The notes below the pieces were generated by a model. It made no database searches, was not told the origin of the DNA, and saw only the letters and a list, made by a program, of their open reading frames with translations. Below are positions 35,956 to 43,770 of a stretch of 64,000 nt of DNA, in pieces (position 1 is the stretch's first letter; each line of letters opens with the position of its first letter). The stretch lies in NCBI RefSeq assembly GCF_030655615.1, contig NZ_JAURVJ010000044.1:1-64000 (forward strand). Reading direction: 5' to 3'. Position numbers and translations under genes: made by a program. The stretch is from Nocardioides sp. (GTDB lineage Bacteria > Actinomycetota > Actinomycetes > Propionibacteriales > Nocardioidaceae).

Positions 35956-36426
35956 TCAGGACACCCCGAGGTGCGCGAGCAGGTTCTTGGAGAACCGGTC
36001 GCCCATCTGGTTGATGACCCCACGCATCGTGGTCCGGACGGCGCCGCCCGAGATCTTGGGCAGCGGCAGGTCGACGCAGATCTCCATGCTCGTCTCGAGC
36101 ATCACGCCGCGCGGGTGGTCGGCGAGGGCGTACCAGCCGTGCACGCCGGCCCGCTCCTTGGCGCCCTGGGGCGGGTCGTGGGTGAACTCGATCCGCTTGC
36201 CCTCCTCGAGCGTCATCCGCTCGGTGAAGGTGGCCGAGAAGCCCTTGCCCAGGACCTGGAGCCCCGACATGTGCCAGATCCAGTGGTCGTCGCCCTGGAC
36301 GGAGATCTTGGCGATGAAGGGCGTGAACCGGGCGACCAGGTCGGGGTCGGTGAGAACCTCCCACACCCGGTCGCGCTCGACGGGGACGACCGCCTCGGCC
36401 GTGGTCGAGGACGAGAACGTGCTCAC
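35956..36426 (-). CDS. SRPBCC-family protein
   Basis: 156 aa START/Bet v1-fold protein. AVVPVERDRVWEVLTDPDLV is the family opening, followed by FTPFIAKISVQGDDHWIWHM, FSATFTERMTLEEGKRIEFT and an amphipathic C-terminal helix MRGVINQMGDRFSKNLLAHL. It binds a hydrophobic ligand; the ligand is unknown. GTG start at 36426, one base from the glutathione peroxidase stop, last gene of a tightly packed four-gene operon. Confidence 0.85.
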   Translation of the reverse strand: MSTFSSSTTAEAVVPVERDRVWEVLTDPDLVARFTPFIAKISVQGDDHWIWHMSGLQVLGKGFSATFTERMTLEEGKRIEFTHDPPQGAKERAGVHGWYALADHPRGVMLETSMEICVDLPLPKISGGAVRTTMRGVINQMGDRFSKNLLAHLGVS

Positions 36427-36427
36427 C

Positions 36428-36910
36428 TCAGGCCTTCAGCGCCTTCTCGATGTCGCCCGCCATCTTCTCGGGCTTGGTCGTCGGCGCGTAGCGGTCGATG
36501 ACCTGGCCGTCCTTGCCGACGAGGTACTTGGTGAAGTTCCACTTGATCTTGCCGCCGAGCAGGCCGCTCTTCTCCTGCTTGAGCCACTGGTAGAGCGGGT
36601 GGGCGTCGTCGCCGTTGACCTCGACCTTGCTCATCATCGGGAAGGTGACGCCGTAGTTCTTCTGGCAGAACGCGCCGATGGTGGCCTCGTCGCCGGGCTC
36701 CTGGTGACCGAACTGGTCGCACGGGAAGCCGAGGATGACGAAGCCCTGCTCGCCGTAGGACTCCCACAGCTTCTGGAGGCCCTCGTACTGCGGGGTGAAG
36801 CCGCACTGCGACGCGGTGTTGACGACCAGCACCACCTGGCCGGCGTAGGCCGACAGGTCGACGGGCTGGCCGTCGAGGGTGGTGGCGCTGAAGTCCTGGA
36901 GTGAGGTCAT
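36428..36910 (-). CDS. Glutathione peroxidase-family thiol peroxidase
   Basis: 160 aa. The peroxidatic Cys sits in VVNTASQCGFTPQYEGLQKL and the second motif is GFPCDQFGHQEPGDEATIGA, with the Trp-Asn motif IKWNFTKYLVGKDG. It carries Cys rather than selenocysteine and, in actinobacteria that lack glutathione, should use thioredoxin or mycoredoxin. ATG 36910 overlaps the upstream membrane-protein stop by four bases (ATGA). Confidence 0.94.
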   Translation of the reverse strand: MTSLQDFSATTLDGQPVDLSAYAGQVVLVVNTASQCGFTPQYEGLQKLWESYGEQGFVILGFPCDQFGHQEPGDEATIGAFCQKNYGVTFPMMSKVEVNGDDAHPLYQWLKQEKSGLLGGKIKWNFTKYLVGKDGQVIDRYAPTTKPEKMAGDIEKALKA

Positions 36911-37560
36911 GCCGACGATTCTGGCAGGCGGCACCGCACCTGCGCAGGCTGCTCGTACCCCACGGGGTTCTCGAACCCGCCGAGGTCGACCCGGACCTCG
37001 CGGTCACCCACGTCGAGCACGACCGCGTCGGCCTCGATCAGGCTGACCTCGCCGGTCACGAGGTAGGTCGTGGGCGTGAGCCGCTCGAGGCGCCCGCCCG
37101 GACGCGCCCGGCGCACGTCCTCGAGCGCGACGAGCGCCAGCGGGCCCGTACGACGGCGCAGCATCAGCACCAGCGCGAGCAGCAGCACGACGTCGGCGAA
37201 GACCGTCAGCCCCACGAGCAGACCGGCGCCGAGCTCGCCGGCGGCGCGGTAGCGGTTGGGCGAGCCCGGCACGACCCGCACCCCGAGCTCGTCGGTCTGC
37301 TCCGCCCGCGCGAAGGCCTCCTCGTCGAGGGCCGCCGTCCACGTCTGCTGGTCGGGGTCGGTCTCGGTGTCGAAGCGGAACTCGACCAGCCCGCCCCGGC
37401 CCGACTCGCGGGTCTGCAGGACGGTCGCGACGACCTCGACGCCGTTGCGGTCGATGTCGCGGCCGACCCAGGCCCCGTGCACGAACGGCAGGTTGACGAC
37501 GGCCAGGAGCAGCAGGACGACGAGGACGCCCTTGTGCCTCAGCCGGCCCACGGCCGCCAC
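36907..37560 (-). CDS. DUF3592-like membrane protein with two TM segments
   Basis: About 217 aa. RHKGVLVVLLLLAVVNLPFV is TM1 and AGLLVGLTVFADVVLLLALV is TM2. Between them is an extracytoplasmic domain (VVATVLQTRESGRGGLVEFR, DPDQQTWTAALDEEAF) of the DUF3592 type, a beta-rich domain of unknown role. After TM2 is a soluble tail. Start is GTG 37560, or GTG 37551. Both lie inside the 3' end of the nitroreductase gene, so translation is probably coupled to it, and ATGA links its stop to glutathione peroxidase. Confidence 0.7.
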   Translation of the reverse strand: MAAVGRLRHKGVLVVLLLLAVVNLPFVHGAWVGRDIDRNGVEVVATVLQTRESGRGGLVEFRFDTETDPDQQTWTAALDEEAFARAEQTDELGVRVVPGSPNRYRAAGELGAGLLVGLTVFADVVLLLALVLMLRRRTGPLALVALEDVRRARPGGRLERLTPTTYLVTGEVSLIEADAVVLDVGDREVRVDLGGFENPVGYEQPAQVRCRLPESSA

Positions 37561-38168
37561 CCGCCGCCCGGGTCGCCCGGGTCGCCCGGGTCGCCCGGGT
37601 CGCCAGCGGTGAACGCGATCTCGCCGAGCGGGCGGCGGGTCCGCTCGCGGTCCTCGCGCTCCCGGTCGCGCTCCGGAACGTCGGCCGGGTCGCCGCGGAC
37701 CCCGATCGCGATGCCCGCCATCAGCCGCACGCTCTCGGGCACGCCGAGCGCGAGAGCGGCCGCGGGCTTGTCGAACCCGGCGAACTGGTGGGTGTGCAGG
37801 CCCATGGCCCGCGCCTGGAGGGTCACGTGGGCCGAGGCCTGCCCGAGGTCGTAGCGCGCGGTGTCGGCGTCCTTGACGTCGACGACCTCGCACCCGGCGA
37901 CCAGGACGAGCGACGCGCGCGGCACCCACCCGGAGTTGCCCCTGCTCAGGTGCGGCACGAACGCGGCGTGCGTGGGGCTGCCCCGCAGCGCGACGACGAA
38001 CCGCCACGGCTGGCTGTTGCCCGCGCTCGGCGACCACGACGCCGCCACGAGCAGGGTGGCGACCTCGGCGGACGTCAGCTCGTGGGCGTCGTCGAAGACG
38101 CTGGGGCTCCACCGCGAGCGCAGCGGCTCGGCCAGGCCCTCGGCGTCGGGCATCGGGGCGTGGCTCAC
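37539..38168 (-). CDS. Nitroreductase-family oxidoreductase
   Basis: 209 aa FMN-dependent nitroreductase fold. LTSAEVATLLVAASWSPSAG with NSQPWRFVVALRG is the FMN-binding signature, followed by SLVLVAGCEVVDVKD, YDLGQASAHVTLQARAMGLH and LALGVPESVRLMAGIAIGVR. The C-terminus has a low-complexity GDP/DPG tract from a 9-bp repeat. GTG 38168 is taken; ATG 38153 is possible. Substrate unknown; reduction of nitro or quinone compounds, or F420/FMN-linked chemistry, is expected. Confidence 0.88.
   Translation of the reverse strand: MSHAPMPDAEGLAEPLRSRWSPSVFDDAHELTSAEVATLLVAASWSPSAGNSQPWRFVVALRGSPTHAAFVPHLSRGNSGWVPRASLVLVAGCEVVDVKDADTARYDLGQASAHVTLQARAMGLHTHQFAGFDKPAAALALGVPESVRLMAGIAIGVRGDPADVPERDREREDRERTRRPLGEIAFTAGDPGDPGDPGDPGGGWRPWAG
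37567..37602. repeat. 9-bp tandem repeat in the nitroreductase C-terminus
   Basis: Four consecutive copies of CCCGGGTCG. In frame they encode DPG triplets near the nitroreductase C-terminus, just before the start of the next gene. Because the unit is a multiple of three, slippage would only vary tail length. Confidence 0.9.
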
Positions 38169-38181
38169 GGCGCGCAGTCTG

Positions 38182-39162
38182 TCAGGGCCACGTCGTGCCG
38201 GTGGCGGCCGCGACGTAGTCGACGAAGGCCCGCCGCTCGGCGGGATCCCGCCGGCGCTGGACCGGGTAGGTGGTCGGGCGCGGCGCCCGGTCGTGCCAGA
38301 AGTGGTGGGTGCCGGAGGAGTCGGGGCGGGTCGCGACGAGCCAGACCGCCGTGTCGGCGCCGCCGGCCGCGTCTCGCAGCAGCGGGCCGATGACCTTCTC
38401 GAAGCCCGGCAGGCTGTCGGTGAGGCCCGCGGTCGCGGCCCAGCCGGGGTGGCAGCTCTCGATGCGCACCTGGCCACCGCGCAGCCGGTCGTTCCAGGCG
38501 TCGACGACCTCGACCTGCATCCGCTTGGTGCGGGCGTAGCCGCGCACGCCGTCGTAGGTCCCGTCGCGGTACTCGATCTCGTCGGGCGTGCTCCGCAGCC
38601 CGGCGCTGTACATCCCGCCCGACGACATCCACACCACGCTGCCCGGGTTGCCGGCCTCGGCGCCCAGGAGCGGGAGCAGCCGCTCGGTCATCAGGTGCGG
38701 CCCGAGCACGTGCACCGCGAGGGCGAGCTCGTGGCCCTGGGCCGACTCGGTCCGCTCGGGGACCATCACGCCCGCGTTGTGGACGAGGCCGCGCAGCGAG
38801 TCCACGCGGCCGGCCAGGTCGTCGCACCAGGCCCGGACGGCGTCGAGGTCACCCACGTCGCAGACCTCCTCGACGAGGTCGGCCGACGGCAGCGACCGGC
38901 GTACGTCGGACACGACGGCGGCGACCTTGTCGGGGTTGCGGCCCAGCACGTGCACGGTCGCCCCGAGCGCCGCGAACAGCGTCACCATGGCCTCGCCGAT
39001 GCCCGACGTCGCACCCGTGACGACCACCCGCCGCCCGGCGAGCGAGCCGGGCTCGGGGTCGGCCGGCCACCAGCGGCGCCGCAGGGCGGGGCCGACCCGG
39101 GTGTAGCCGAGGACGAGGGACCGGTCGAGGGCCCCGTCGAGGAGCGCGGTGAGTGCGGGCAC
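38182..39162 (-). CDS. Short-chain dehydrogenase/reductase
   Basis: 326 aa. A ~45-residue N-terminal extension (TALLDGALDRSLVLGYTRVG) precedes the SDR core: VVVTGATSGIGEAMVTLFAA (cofactor loop TGATSGIG), SLRGLVHNAGVMVPERTESA (NAG), SVVWMSSGGMYSAGL (Ser) and YDGVRGYARTKRMQVEVV (YxxxK). An active NAD(P)-dependent oxidoreductase is expected, acting on hydroxyl or keto groups. GTG 39162 is used since homologues start near VPALTALLDG; the track ATG 39246 would add Arg-rich sequence. It marks the end of the dense backbone before the island. Confidence 0.88.
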   Translation of the reverse strand: MPALTALLDGALDRSLVLGYTRVGPALRRRWWPADPEPGSLAGRRVVVTGATSGIGEAMVTLFAALGATVHVLGRNPDKVAAVVSDVRRSLPSADLVEEVCDVGDLDAVRAWCDDLAGRVDSLRGLVHNAGVMVPERTESAQGHELALAVHVLGPHLMTERLLPLLGAEAGNPGSVVWMSSGGMYSAGLRSTPDEIEYRDGTYDGVRGYARTKRMQVEVVDAWNDRLRGGQVRIESCHPGWAATAGLTDSLPGFEKVIGPLLRDAAGGADTAVWLVATRPDSSGTHHFWHDRAPRPTTYPVQRRRDPAERRAFVDYVAAATGTTWP

Positions 39163-39398
39163 GCTGCCCAATCTACGAAGGGGCAGGTCGAGCGAGGTCG
39201 TGCAACGACGTGCAGAGTGAGAAACCGTCCCCCGCTCTCCCCCCACGGTCGAGCGGGGGACGGCGATTTCAGGCTAACCGAGGGTTTCCGGCCCCGCGCC
39301 ACCCTCAACCCAAACATTTGCTCAAGGGAGACCTCAGGGCGCGGCCGGGTGCGGCGGTGGTTCGGGGTCCCGCTCCGGCTCCCGGCCGGACGACGTCA
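39163..39398. other. Intergenic stretch at the island border; nothing recognised
   Basis: About 236 bp between the SDR start and the gene remnant at 39399. It contains a C-rich segment, CCCCGCTCTCCCCCCACGGTC, and AAACATTTGCTCAAGGGAG, but no open frame with coding character, no tRNA-like fold and no clear promoter that I trust. Confidence 0.5.
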
Positions 39399-39497
39399 GG
39401 ACGTGGCAAGCGCCTCACCGTGACGGTCACCGCGTCGAACCCGGCCCACGTGGGCGGCTCGGCGACCACCGCGGCGGTCACGATCCCGAGGAAGTAG
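39399..39497 (+). pseudogene. 3' remnant of an Ig-like-domain surface protein gene
   Basis: The frame ending at 39497 reads GKRLTVTVTASNPAHVGGSA followed by TTAAVTIPRK and stop. A beta-strand pattern with alternating Val/Thr before a short basic tail is what the last strands of a bacterial Ig-like repeat look like. No start codon or matching upstream sequence is visible, while a strong terminator follows 25 bp later. I read it as the surviving 3' end of a gene cut off when the island arrived or rearranged. Confidence 0.5.
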
Positions 39498-39521
39498 TCC
39501 GGGGCCGGTCCGTCAGCAACG

Positions 39522-39559
39522 GGAACAGGCCAGGAGCCCGAGGGCTCCTGGCCTGTTCC
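39522..39559 (+). terminator. Strong rho-independent-like terminator
   Basis: Perfect 18-bp arms GGAACAGGCCAGGAGCCC (39522-39539) and complement (39542-39559) with a 2-base GA gap, followed by TGTGTGTG. It belongs to the truncated gene ending at 39497. Confidence 0.9.
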
Positions 39560-39611
39560 TGTGTGTGTGAGCGATTCATGTCGGGAGGTCATGGACGGTT
39601 CGCGGTTCGGG

Positions 39612-39809
39612 CTCCCACGAGCCGTTGTGCTTGTCTCCCACGATTCGTTTGTGCAGGTCAGGGCGTTGTGGGCCGTCCACGGGCCGCCCGGTTTGGACGG
39701 TTTGAGCTACGACAGGTGTCCGGGTCCGGTTCTGCTTGCTGTGTTGTTTCGGGAGCTGGACGGGCCGTTTTGTTTGTGGCGTTCGATTGGGGGCGTGGAT
39801 CTCCCACGA
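39612..39809. repeat. Three CTCCCACGA boxes at the left end of the mobile-element candidate
   Basis: CTCCCACGA occurs at 39612-39620, 39635-39643 and 39801-39809, all on the + strand, in a 270-bp stretch with no convincing gene. They are candidate subterminal binding sites for the element's recombinase or transposase. The 108-aa ORF at 39561 crosses a terminator and lacks coding character, so I do not call it. Confidence 0.4.
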
Positions 39810-39827
39810 TCTGTTTTGGGTAATGCG

Positions 39828-39860
39828 AAAGGGACCGTCCCTGGTGGGGACGGTCCCTTT
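39828..39860 (-). terminator. Terminator of the small-protein operon
   Basis: AAAGGGACCGTCCC (39828-39841) and GGGACGGTCCCTTT (39847-39860), loop TGGTG. A perfect 14-bp stem flanked by A/T on both sides, so it works in both directions. It ends the minus-strand operon whose last stop is at 39898. Confidence 0.9.
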
Positions 39861-39897
39861 GTGGTGAAGCTGGTTTGTGGTTGTTGAGGGTGTGCGG

Positions 39898-40269
39898 TCA
39901 AAGGCCGTTCCAGAAGAAGGTGTTCATGCCGGAGTGCATGCCTTTGATGTAGCTGCGGAGTTGGTCGGCGGTGAGGTGGTGGAGGTGTTCGCGTAGCTGT
40001 TCGAGGCGCTCCTGTGCGATTTCGTTTTCGGGGTGGTCGTCGCCGAATCGGCCGAGGGTGACTGAGAGGTCCCAGTCGTGTTCGCCGAGTTCTCGCCAGA
40101 GTGTGTTGGTGGGGTTTTGGTAGAGCGCGATGTTGCGGTTGCATTCCTCGATGAAGTCGAGTGGTGGTGTTGTGAGGGGTGGGATTTCGGGTTGGCCGTC
40201 GATGATTTCTTGCCAGGCTTCGTCGCGGTCTGCGTTGGCATGGTTGGTGTCGAGGTTGTAGTCGCTCAT
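39898..40269 (-). CDS. Small acidic island protein, paralog 1 (123 aa)
   Basis: No named family. After an acidic N-terminus (MSDYNLDTNHANADRDEAWQ) comes a largely helical domain. Its ending, HHLTADQLRSYIKGMHSGMN, aligns with the two genes upstream (EWNEDQLRDFIAGVTRELED and PRMTPDELNNVLDGIHDALL). Shared spacing of the helices and motif indicates one family, present three times in the operon. GGAAAG precedes the ATG by four bases. Last gene of the operon before a perfect terminator. It could be an accessory to recombination or an adaptor; no catalytic motif is seen. Confidence 0.75.
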   Translation of the reverse strand: MSDYNLDTNHANADRDEAWQEIIDGQPEIPPLTTPPLDFIEECNRNIALYQNPTNTLWRELGEHDWDLSVTLGRFGDDHPENEIAQERLEQLREHLHHLTADQLRSYIKGMHSGMNTFFWNGL

Positions 40270-40321
40270 GGGTCTTTCCGGTGGGTTTGTGGGGTGGGTT
40301 GGTTGGGATGGTGGGAGGCGG

Positions 40322-41008
40322 TTATCGACCGTTTGGGTAGATGAGGTCTTCGAGTTCGCGGGTTACGCCCGCGATGAAGTCGCGGAGTTGGTCTTCGTTC
40401 CATTCGATGAGGGGCGCGATGACGTCTTCGACGTTGTCGAAGGCGCGGTTGGCGAGGTCGGGTCGGTTGGAGATGTGGACGAGGGTGGATTCGATGAGGT
40501 GGCGGTACCAGGCGCGTCCGCGCTGGTATTCGGGCATGTGGGTGCCGAATTGGTCGGCGGGTGGTGCGGTGGTCATGGGGCTTCCTTTGGTTTGTTCGGA
40601 CGTTTCGGTGGGGCGGTGGCGCGGTTTGGTTATCGGCTGGTCGGTGGGTGTTGGGTACCGATGAGGCGGCGGTTGTCCGTAGGCCCGACCGGTTGCTTTC
40701 GGACCGGGCGGGAGTGTGCTGGCGTTGTCGCGCAGGTAGGCGCGTTTGCGGTCGACGTTTTGCTCGATTTCGGCGAGGGTTGTCTCGATGAGGCCGGTGA
40801 GCCGAGTTGGGTCAGAGCTCGCGACGGCGTGGGCGACGATTCGTCGTGCTGCTTTGAGGTGGCTGGCCGTTTCGTCTAGCCAGTTCTCGTTGTCGTCGTC
40901 GAGGGCGATGAGTGCGCGGGTGAGGTGGCATTTGAAGTGGATTCCTGCTCCTGTTGCCCAGTCAGCGGGTACGTATCGGCCGTTTGAGTCTTCTTTGTAA
41001 AACCTCAT
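40322..41008 (-). CDS. Island protein with C-terminal paralog-2 domain (228 aa)
   Basis: The N-terminal ~145 residues (MRFYKEDSNGRYVPADWATG; HFKCHLTRALIALDDDNENW) are unrecognised and end in a Pro/Lys/Thr-rich linker. The C-terminal 84 residues (RGRAWYRHLIESTLVHISNR...NEDQLRDFIAGVTRELED) belong to the same family as the flanking small genes. ATG 41008 overlaps the previous stop by four bases (ATGA). Inside, AAGGAAG stands before an in-frame ATG at 40576 (MTTAPPADQFGTHMPEYQRG), exactly as in the sister genes, so an 84-aa product from an internal start is likely too. Function unknown. Confidence 0.7.
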   Translation of the reverse strand: MRFYKEDSNGRYVPADWATGAGIHFKCHLTRALIALDDDNENWLDETASHLKAARRIVAHAVASSDPTRLTGLIETTLAEIEQNVDRKRAYLRDNASTLPPGPKATGRAYGQPPPHRYPTPTDQPITKPRHRPTETSEQTKGSPMTTAPPADQFGTHMPEYQRGRAWYRHLIESTLVHISNRPDLANRAFDNVEDVIAPLIEWNEDQLRDFIAGVTRELEDLIYPNGR

Positions 41009-41379
41009 TCGGGGTCTCCGAATACTCCGAGTACGTCGCGGAAGGGTCGGTTGCCGATTCGGGGTTCGACGATGAGTTCGCCGAGGAGCTCTAGGAGGGC
41101 GTCGTGGATGCCGTCGAGGACGTTGTTGAGTTCGTCGGGGGTCATTCGGGGGAAGGGCCGGATGATGCGGACGAGTTCTTCGAGGTGGTGTTCGTGGAGG
41201 TTGATGTCGTCGTGGGCTTCGGCGATGTCGCGCATGACGGCGATGTAGGCCTGGCCGCGTTCTGCGGGGTGGGTGTAGCCCCAGCGGCCGTGTAGTTCGT
41301 GGTGCTGCGGCTGCCTGGGGTTGTTGGCGGGCTGGTCGGCGGGCTGGTCGGCGGGCTGGTCGGGTTCGTGGTTGGTCAT
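41005..41379 (-). CDS. Small island protein, paralog 3 (124 aa)
   Basis: MTNHEPDQPADQPADQPANN is a low-complexity leader built from a 12-bp DNA repeat. The folded part begins ERGQAYIAVMRDIAEAHDDI and ends PRMTPDELNNVLDGIHDALL, matching the paralog motif, then a C-terminal extension (VEPRIGNRPFRDVLGVFGDP). ATG 41379 is preferred to the track start 41472 because AGAAAGAAG precedes it and the upstream codons look non-coding. It is followed by an ATGA overlap with the next gene. Confidence 0.7.
   Translation of the reverse strand: MTNHEPDQPADQPADQPANNPRQPQHHELHGRWGYTHPAERGQAYIAVMRDIAEAHDDINLHEHHLEELVRIIRPFPRMTPDELNNVLDGIHDALLELLGELIVEPRIGNRPFRDVLGVFGDPE
41331..41363. repeat. 12-bp tandem repeat encoding DQPA units
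   Basis: GCTGGTCGGCGG at 41331-41342 and 41343-41354, followed by GCTGGTCGG. On the minus strand it encodes the DQPADQPADQP leader of paralog 3. Confidence 0.85.
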
Positions 41380-41598
41380 TGGCTTCTTTCTGAGGCGCGG
41401 GTTCTGGGTGTGCGGGTGGGTGGTGTTTGGGCGTGCGGGTCCCGCCGCCGAGCTGCGCGCGGTGCGGTGCACTTGGCGTGCAGCTCGGCGGTGGGGTTGC
41501 GGGGCCCCAGGTGGCTATCGGCCGGTTAGGTCAGTGGCGGCGGCCTGGGGTGCCCTGGTTGTAGGGGCGGGGGTGGCGGTGGTGACTGTTTGGCGGGG

Positions 41599-43770
41599 TC
41601 AGCGGCCCCTTGTGGGGCGGTTGGCGCCGGTTGTGGCGGTGCCGTCGGCGTTGAGGGCGGCGGCTCGTGCCTCGCGGTTGGCTTTGGCGGGTGGGGCGGG
41701 GATGACTCCGCCCTTTGCGGCGACCCTGGCGTCCCAGGACTCCATGACGCGTCGGTTGGTGGTGGCGACGCTCATGGCGATGGCAAGGGCGAAGGGGGCT
41801 GCTTTGCGGGGTGCGATGGCGCCGCGTGAGAGGTTCGCTCCGCCGTGGGGGCGCTTGAGGTAGTTGTTGTATCGCTCGTTGGCTGATCTGGGTGCGGTGT
41901 ACCAGTCCTCGTGTTCCCAGGTGCCGGGCATGAAGTCTTGCCAGGTCTTGAAGACGTCGAGGGGGATGTTGACGCGCATTTTTCCGCTGTCGTTGGAGCA
42001 GCAGGCGGGCCTCTTGTCGAGTGGGAGGTCGACGGGTGGGGCGGGGATTGCGGGGAGGTGGGCGAGGGCGGGGTCGGCGAAGTCGTCGAAGATGCGGCAG
42101 CGTGCGGTGCCTTGGATGGCGGGGCAGATGACGGTGACGCGCATGACGTTGTCGGGTGTGGGTGTGGGGACGCCGGGGTGGGTTTTGCGTTGGCCGCCGC
42201 GTGGGCGGTTGGCGTGTTCTTCGGGTCGTCCGTGGGTGGGCATGGTGGCGGCGGTGATGCGTCGCTCGAGCTTGGCGTGGGCGTCGAGTTCGGGTCCGGG
42301 GAGGAAGTTGCCGTCGTCGTCCTTGGGGATGCGGGGCTTGGTCTTCTCGAGCCATTTGCGGCTTTCGCCGGGGCAGAGGGGTCGGCCGTTGTAGATGTGG
42401 ATGCCGGGGGTGCGCTCGCCGTCGGGGTGGTTGATGGCTCCGACCTCGAAGAGGACGCGGCGGTCTTTGCGGTACTCCATGACCATGCCGTAGTGGCGTG
42501 CGTGGAGCTGGCGGTTGAGGTTGACCGCTTCGGTGTAGCCGCCGTCGACGATGACGTATTGGTTGCGGTTGGAAGGTCTTGGTGCGCGCAGCCGGTTGGT
42601 GTCGATGGCGTCCATGACGGTAAGGGCGGCTGAGCCGAGTCCGCCGGTGGGGTGGTGGATGCTGGCGGCGAGGCACAGGTCTGGGTTGGCGTGGGCCTGG
42701 TCGGGTCGGGATGCGGCGATGCCGAGGGTGACGCCGACGACGGCGGGTGCCATGCCTTTGTGCTGTCGGCTCTTGGCGTGGACTCGTGCGATTTGGTTGC
42801 CTGGTGCGGCGCCCTTGGGGAGGTCGCCGAGGCCGACTACGGCGTGGGTTTCGTCGATGGCGACGTGACCGTGGTGGTTGGCGAGGATCCCTTCGTGGAG
42901 GGGTGTGCCGGGGTGGCGCCGGTCGTTTTCGTGGTGGACGCTGGCGCCGATGATGGCGTTGAGGACCGCCCACTTGAGTTGGCGCTTGGGGATGAGGTCG
43001 GGGTGGGCTGCGGCCCTGGCGACTTCGGTGCGGCTGGGTCGGTCGGTTCCGCGATGGTTGGCGACGATGGGGGTGTCGTCCATGGCGGCGAAGGCTCGCT
43101 GGAACTCTTGCCAGATGCGCTGGTATTCGGCCTTGTTGGCTCGGACGGCCCGGTTGATGTCGGCGTTGGTGACGGGCTGGCCGGGCTTGGGGACTGGTCG
43201 GGCCATGGCGGCGAGGCGTTCGGGGGTGCGGAGGTGGGCGAGGCCGATGGCTGCCATCTGGGCGGGGGTGTAGCGGACCCAGAGGGTGTCGAAGAGTTCT
43301 TTGAGGGAGAACGGCCGGTGGCTGGCGACCATCTCGTACTGGGCGCACAAGAACCCGTGGACGGTGTAGGCGCCGGGTGGGGCTTGGTCGACTTCGACGC
43401 CTGCGCGGTCGGGGTCGTCGGGGTTGGTCGCGTTGCTGACGGTGCTTACCGGCTTGGGAGCGGTCGGCTGAGGCAGGTCGCCCAGGTCCTCCGGGTGACG
43501 CAGGTCGTCCGGGCCCTCCGGGTGACGCAGGTCGTCCGGGGCGTCCGGGTCGGTCGAGTCGTGCGGGTCGGTCGGGGCGTCCGGGTCGTCCAGGTCGTCC
43601 CAGTCGGCCGGGCCGTCCGGGCTATCCGCACCGTTCGGGGCGGGGATGGGCCCTGGGACCTGTCCGAGGAGCTCGGGGACCCGGGCGTGGGCCATGACAG
43701 CGACGGCGTCGGCGAGGAGTGCGTCGGTGTCGTGGTCGGAGACGTGGGTGGCGATGGTGTGGATGCTCAT
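41599..43770 (-). CDS. DDE-transposase-like protein (723 aa)
   Basis: I infer a DDE (RNase H-fold) transposase of the broad IS1182/IS4 type from the order of motifs: HVAIDETHAVVGLG (first Asp), NQYVIVDGGYTEAVNLNRQL (second Asp with the usual D-GY-x-x-x-x-L-x-x-x-L pattern) and SANERYNNYLKRPHGGANLS (Glu plus R/Y-x-x-L-K), then a helical end (AAPFALAIAMSVATTNRRV). The N-terminal ~110 residues have Asp/Pro-rich repeats (DDLRHPEGPDDLRHPED). The ATG at 43770 overlaps the upstream stop (TGATG). It is larger than typical IS transposases and shows no terminal inverted repeats nearby. Codon use differs from the backbone. Confidence 0.65.
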   Translation of the reverse strand: MSIHTIATHVSDHDTDALLADAVAVMAHARVPELLGQVPGPIPAPNGADSPDGPADWDDLDDPDAPTDPHDSTDPDAPDDLRHPEGPDDLRHPEDLGDLPQPTAPKPVSTVSNATNPDDPDRAGVEVDQAPPGAYTVHGFLCAQYEMVASHRPFSLKELFDTLWVRYTPAQMAAIGLAHLRTPERLAAMARPVPKPGQPVTNADINRAVRANKAEYQRIWQEFQRAFAAMDDTPIVANHRGTDRPSRTEVARAAAHPDLIPKRQLKWAVLNAIIGASVHHENDRRHPGTPLHEGILANHHGHVAIDETHAVVGLGDLPKGAAPGNQIARVHAKSRQHKGMAPAVVGVTLGIAASRPDQAHANPDLCLAASIHHPTGGLGSAALTVMDAIDTNRLRAPRPSNRNQYVIVDGGYTEAVNLNRQLHARHYGMVMEYRKDRRVLFEVGAINHPDGERTPGIHIYNGRPLCPGESRKWLEKTKPRIPKDDDGNFLPGPELDAHAKLERRITAATMPTHGRPEEHANRPRGGQRKTHPGVPTPTPDNVMRVTVICPAIQGTARCRIFDDFADPALAHLPAIPAPPVDLPLDKRPACCSNDSGKMRVNIPLDVFKTWQDFMPGTWEHEDWYTAPRSANERYNNYLKRPHGGANLSRGAIAPRKAAPFALAIAMSVATTNRRVMESWDARVAAKGGVIPAPPAKANREARAAALNADGTATTGANRPTRGR

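Noticed and set aside
39163-39600. tRNA gene as an integration site at the island border
   Set aside because: Searched by eye for a cloverleaf and a TTCGA-type arm. None found, and no partial tRNA copy was seen at the other remnant.
39561-39887. 108-aa + ORF
   Set aside because: Runs through a perfect terminator (39828-39860), has no ribosome site and lacks coding character.
41531-43348. 605-aa Arg/Pro-rich minus ORF
   Set aside because: Same strand as the DDE-like gene but a different frame. It is pure Arg/Pro/His sequence from the C-rich coding strand; the 723-aa frame has the motifs.
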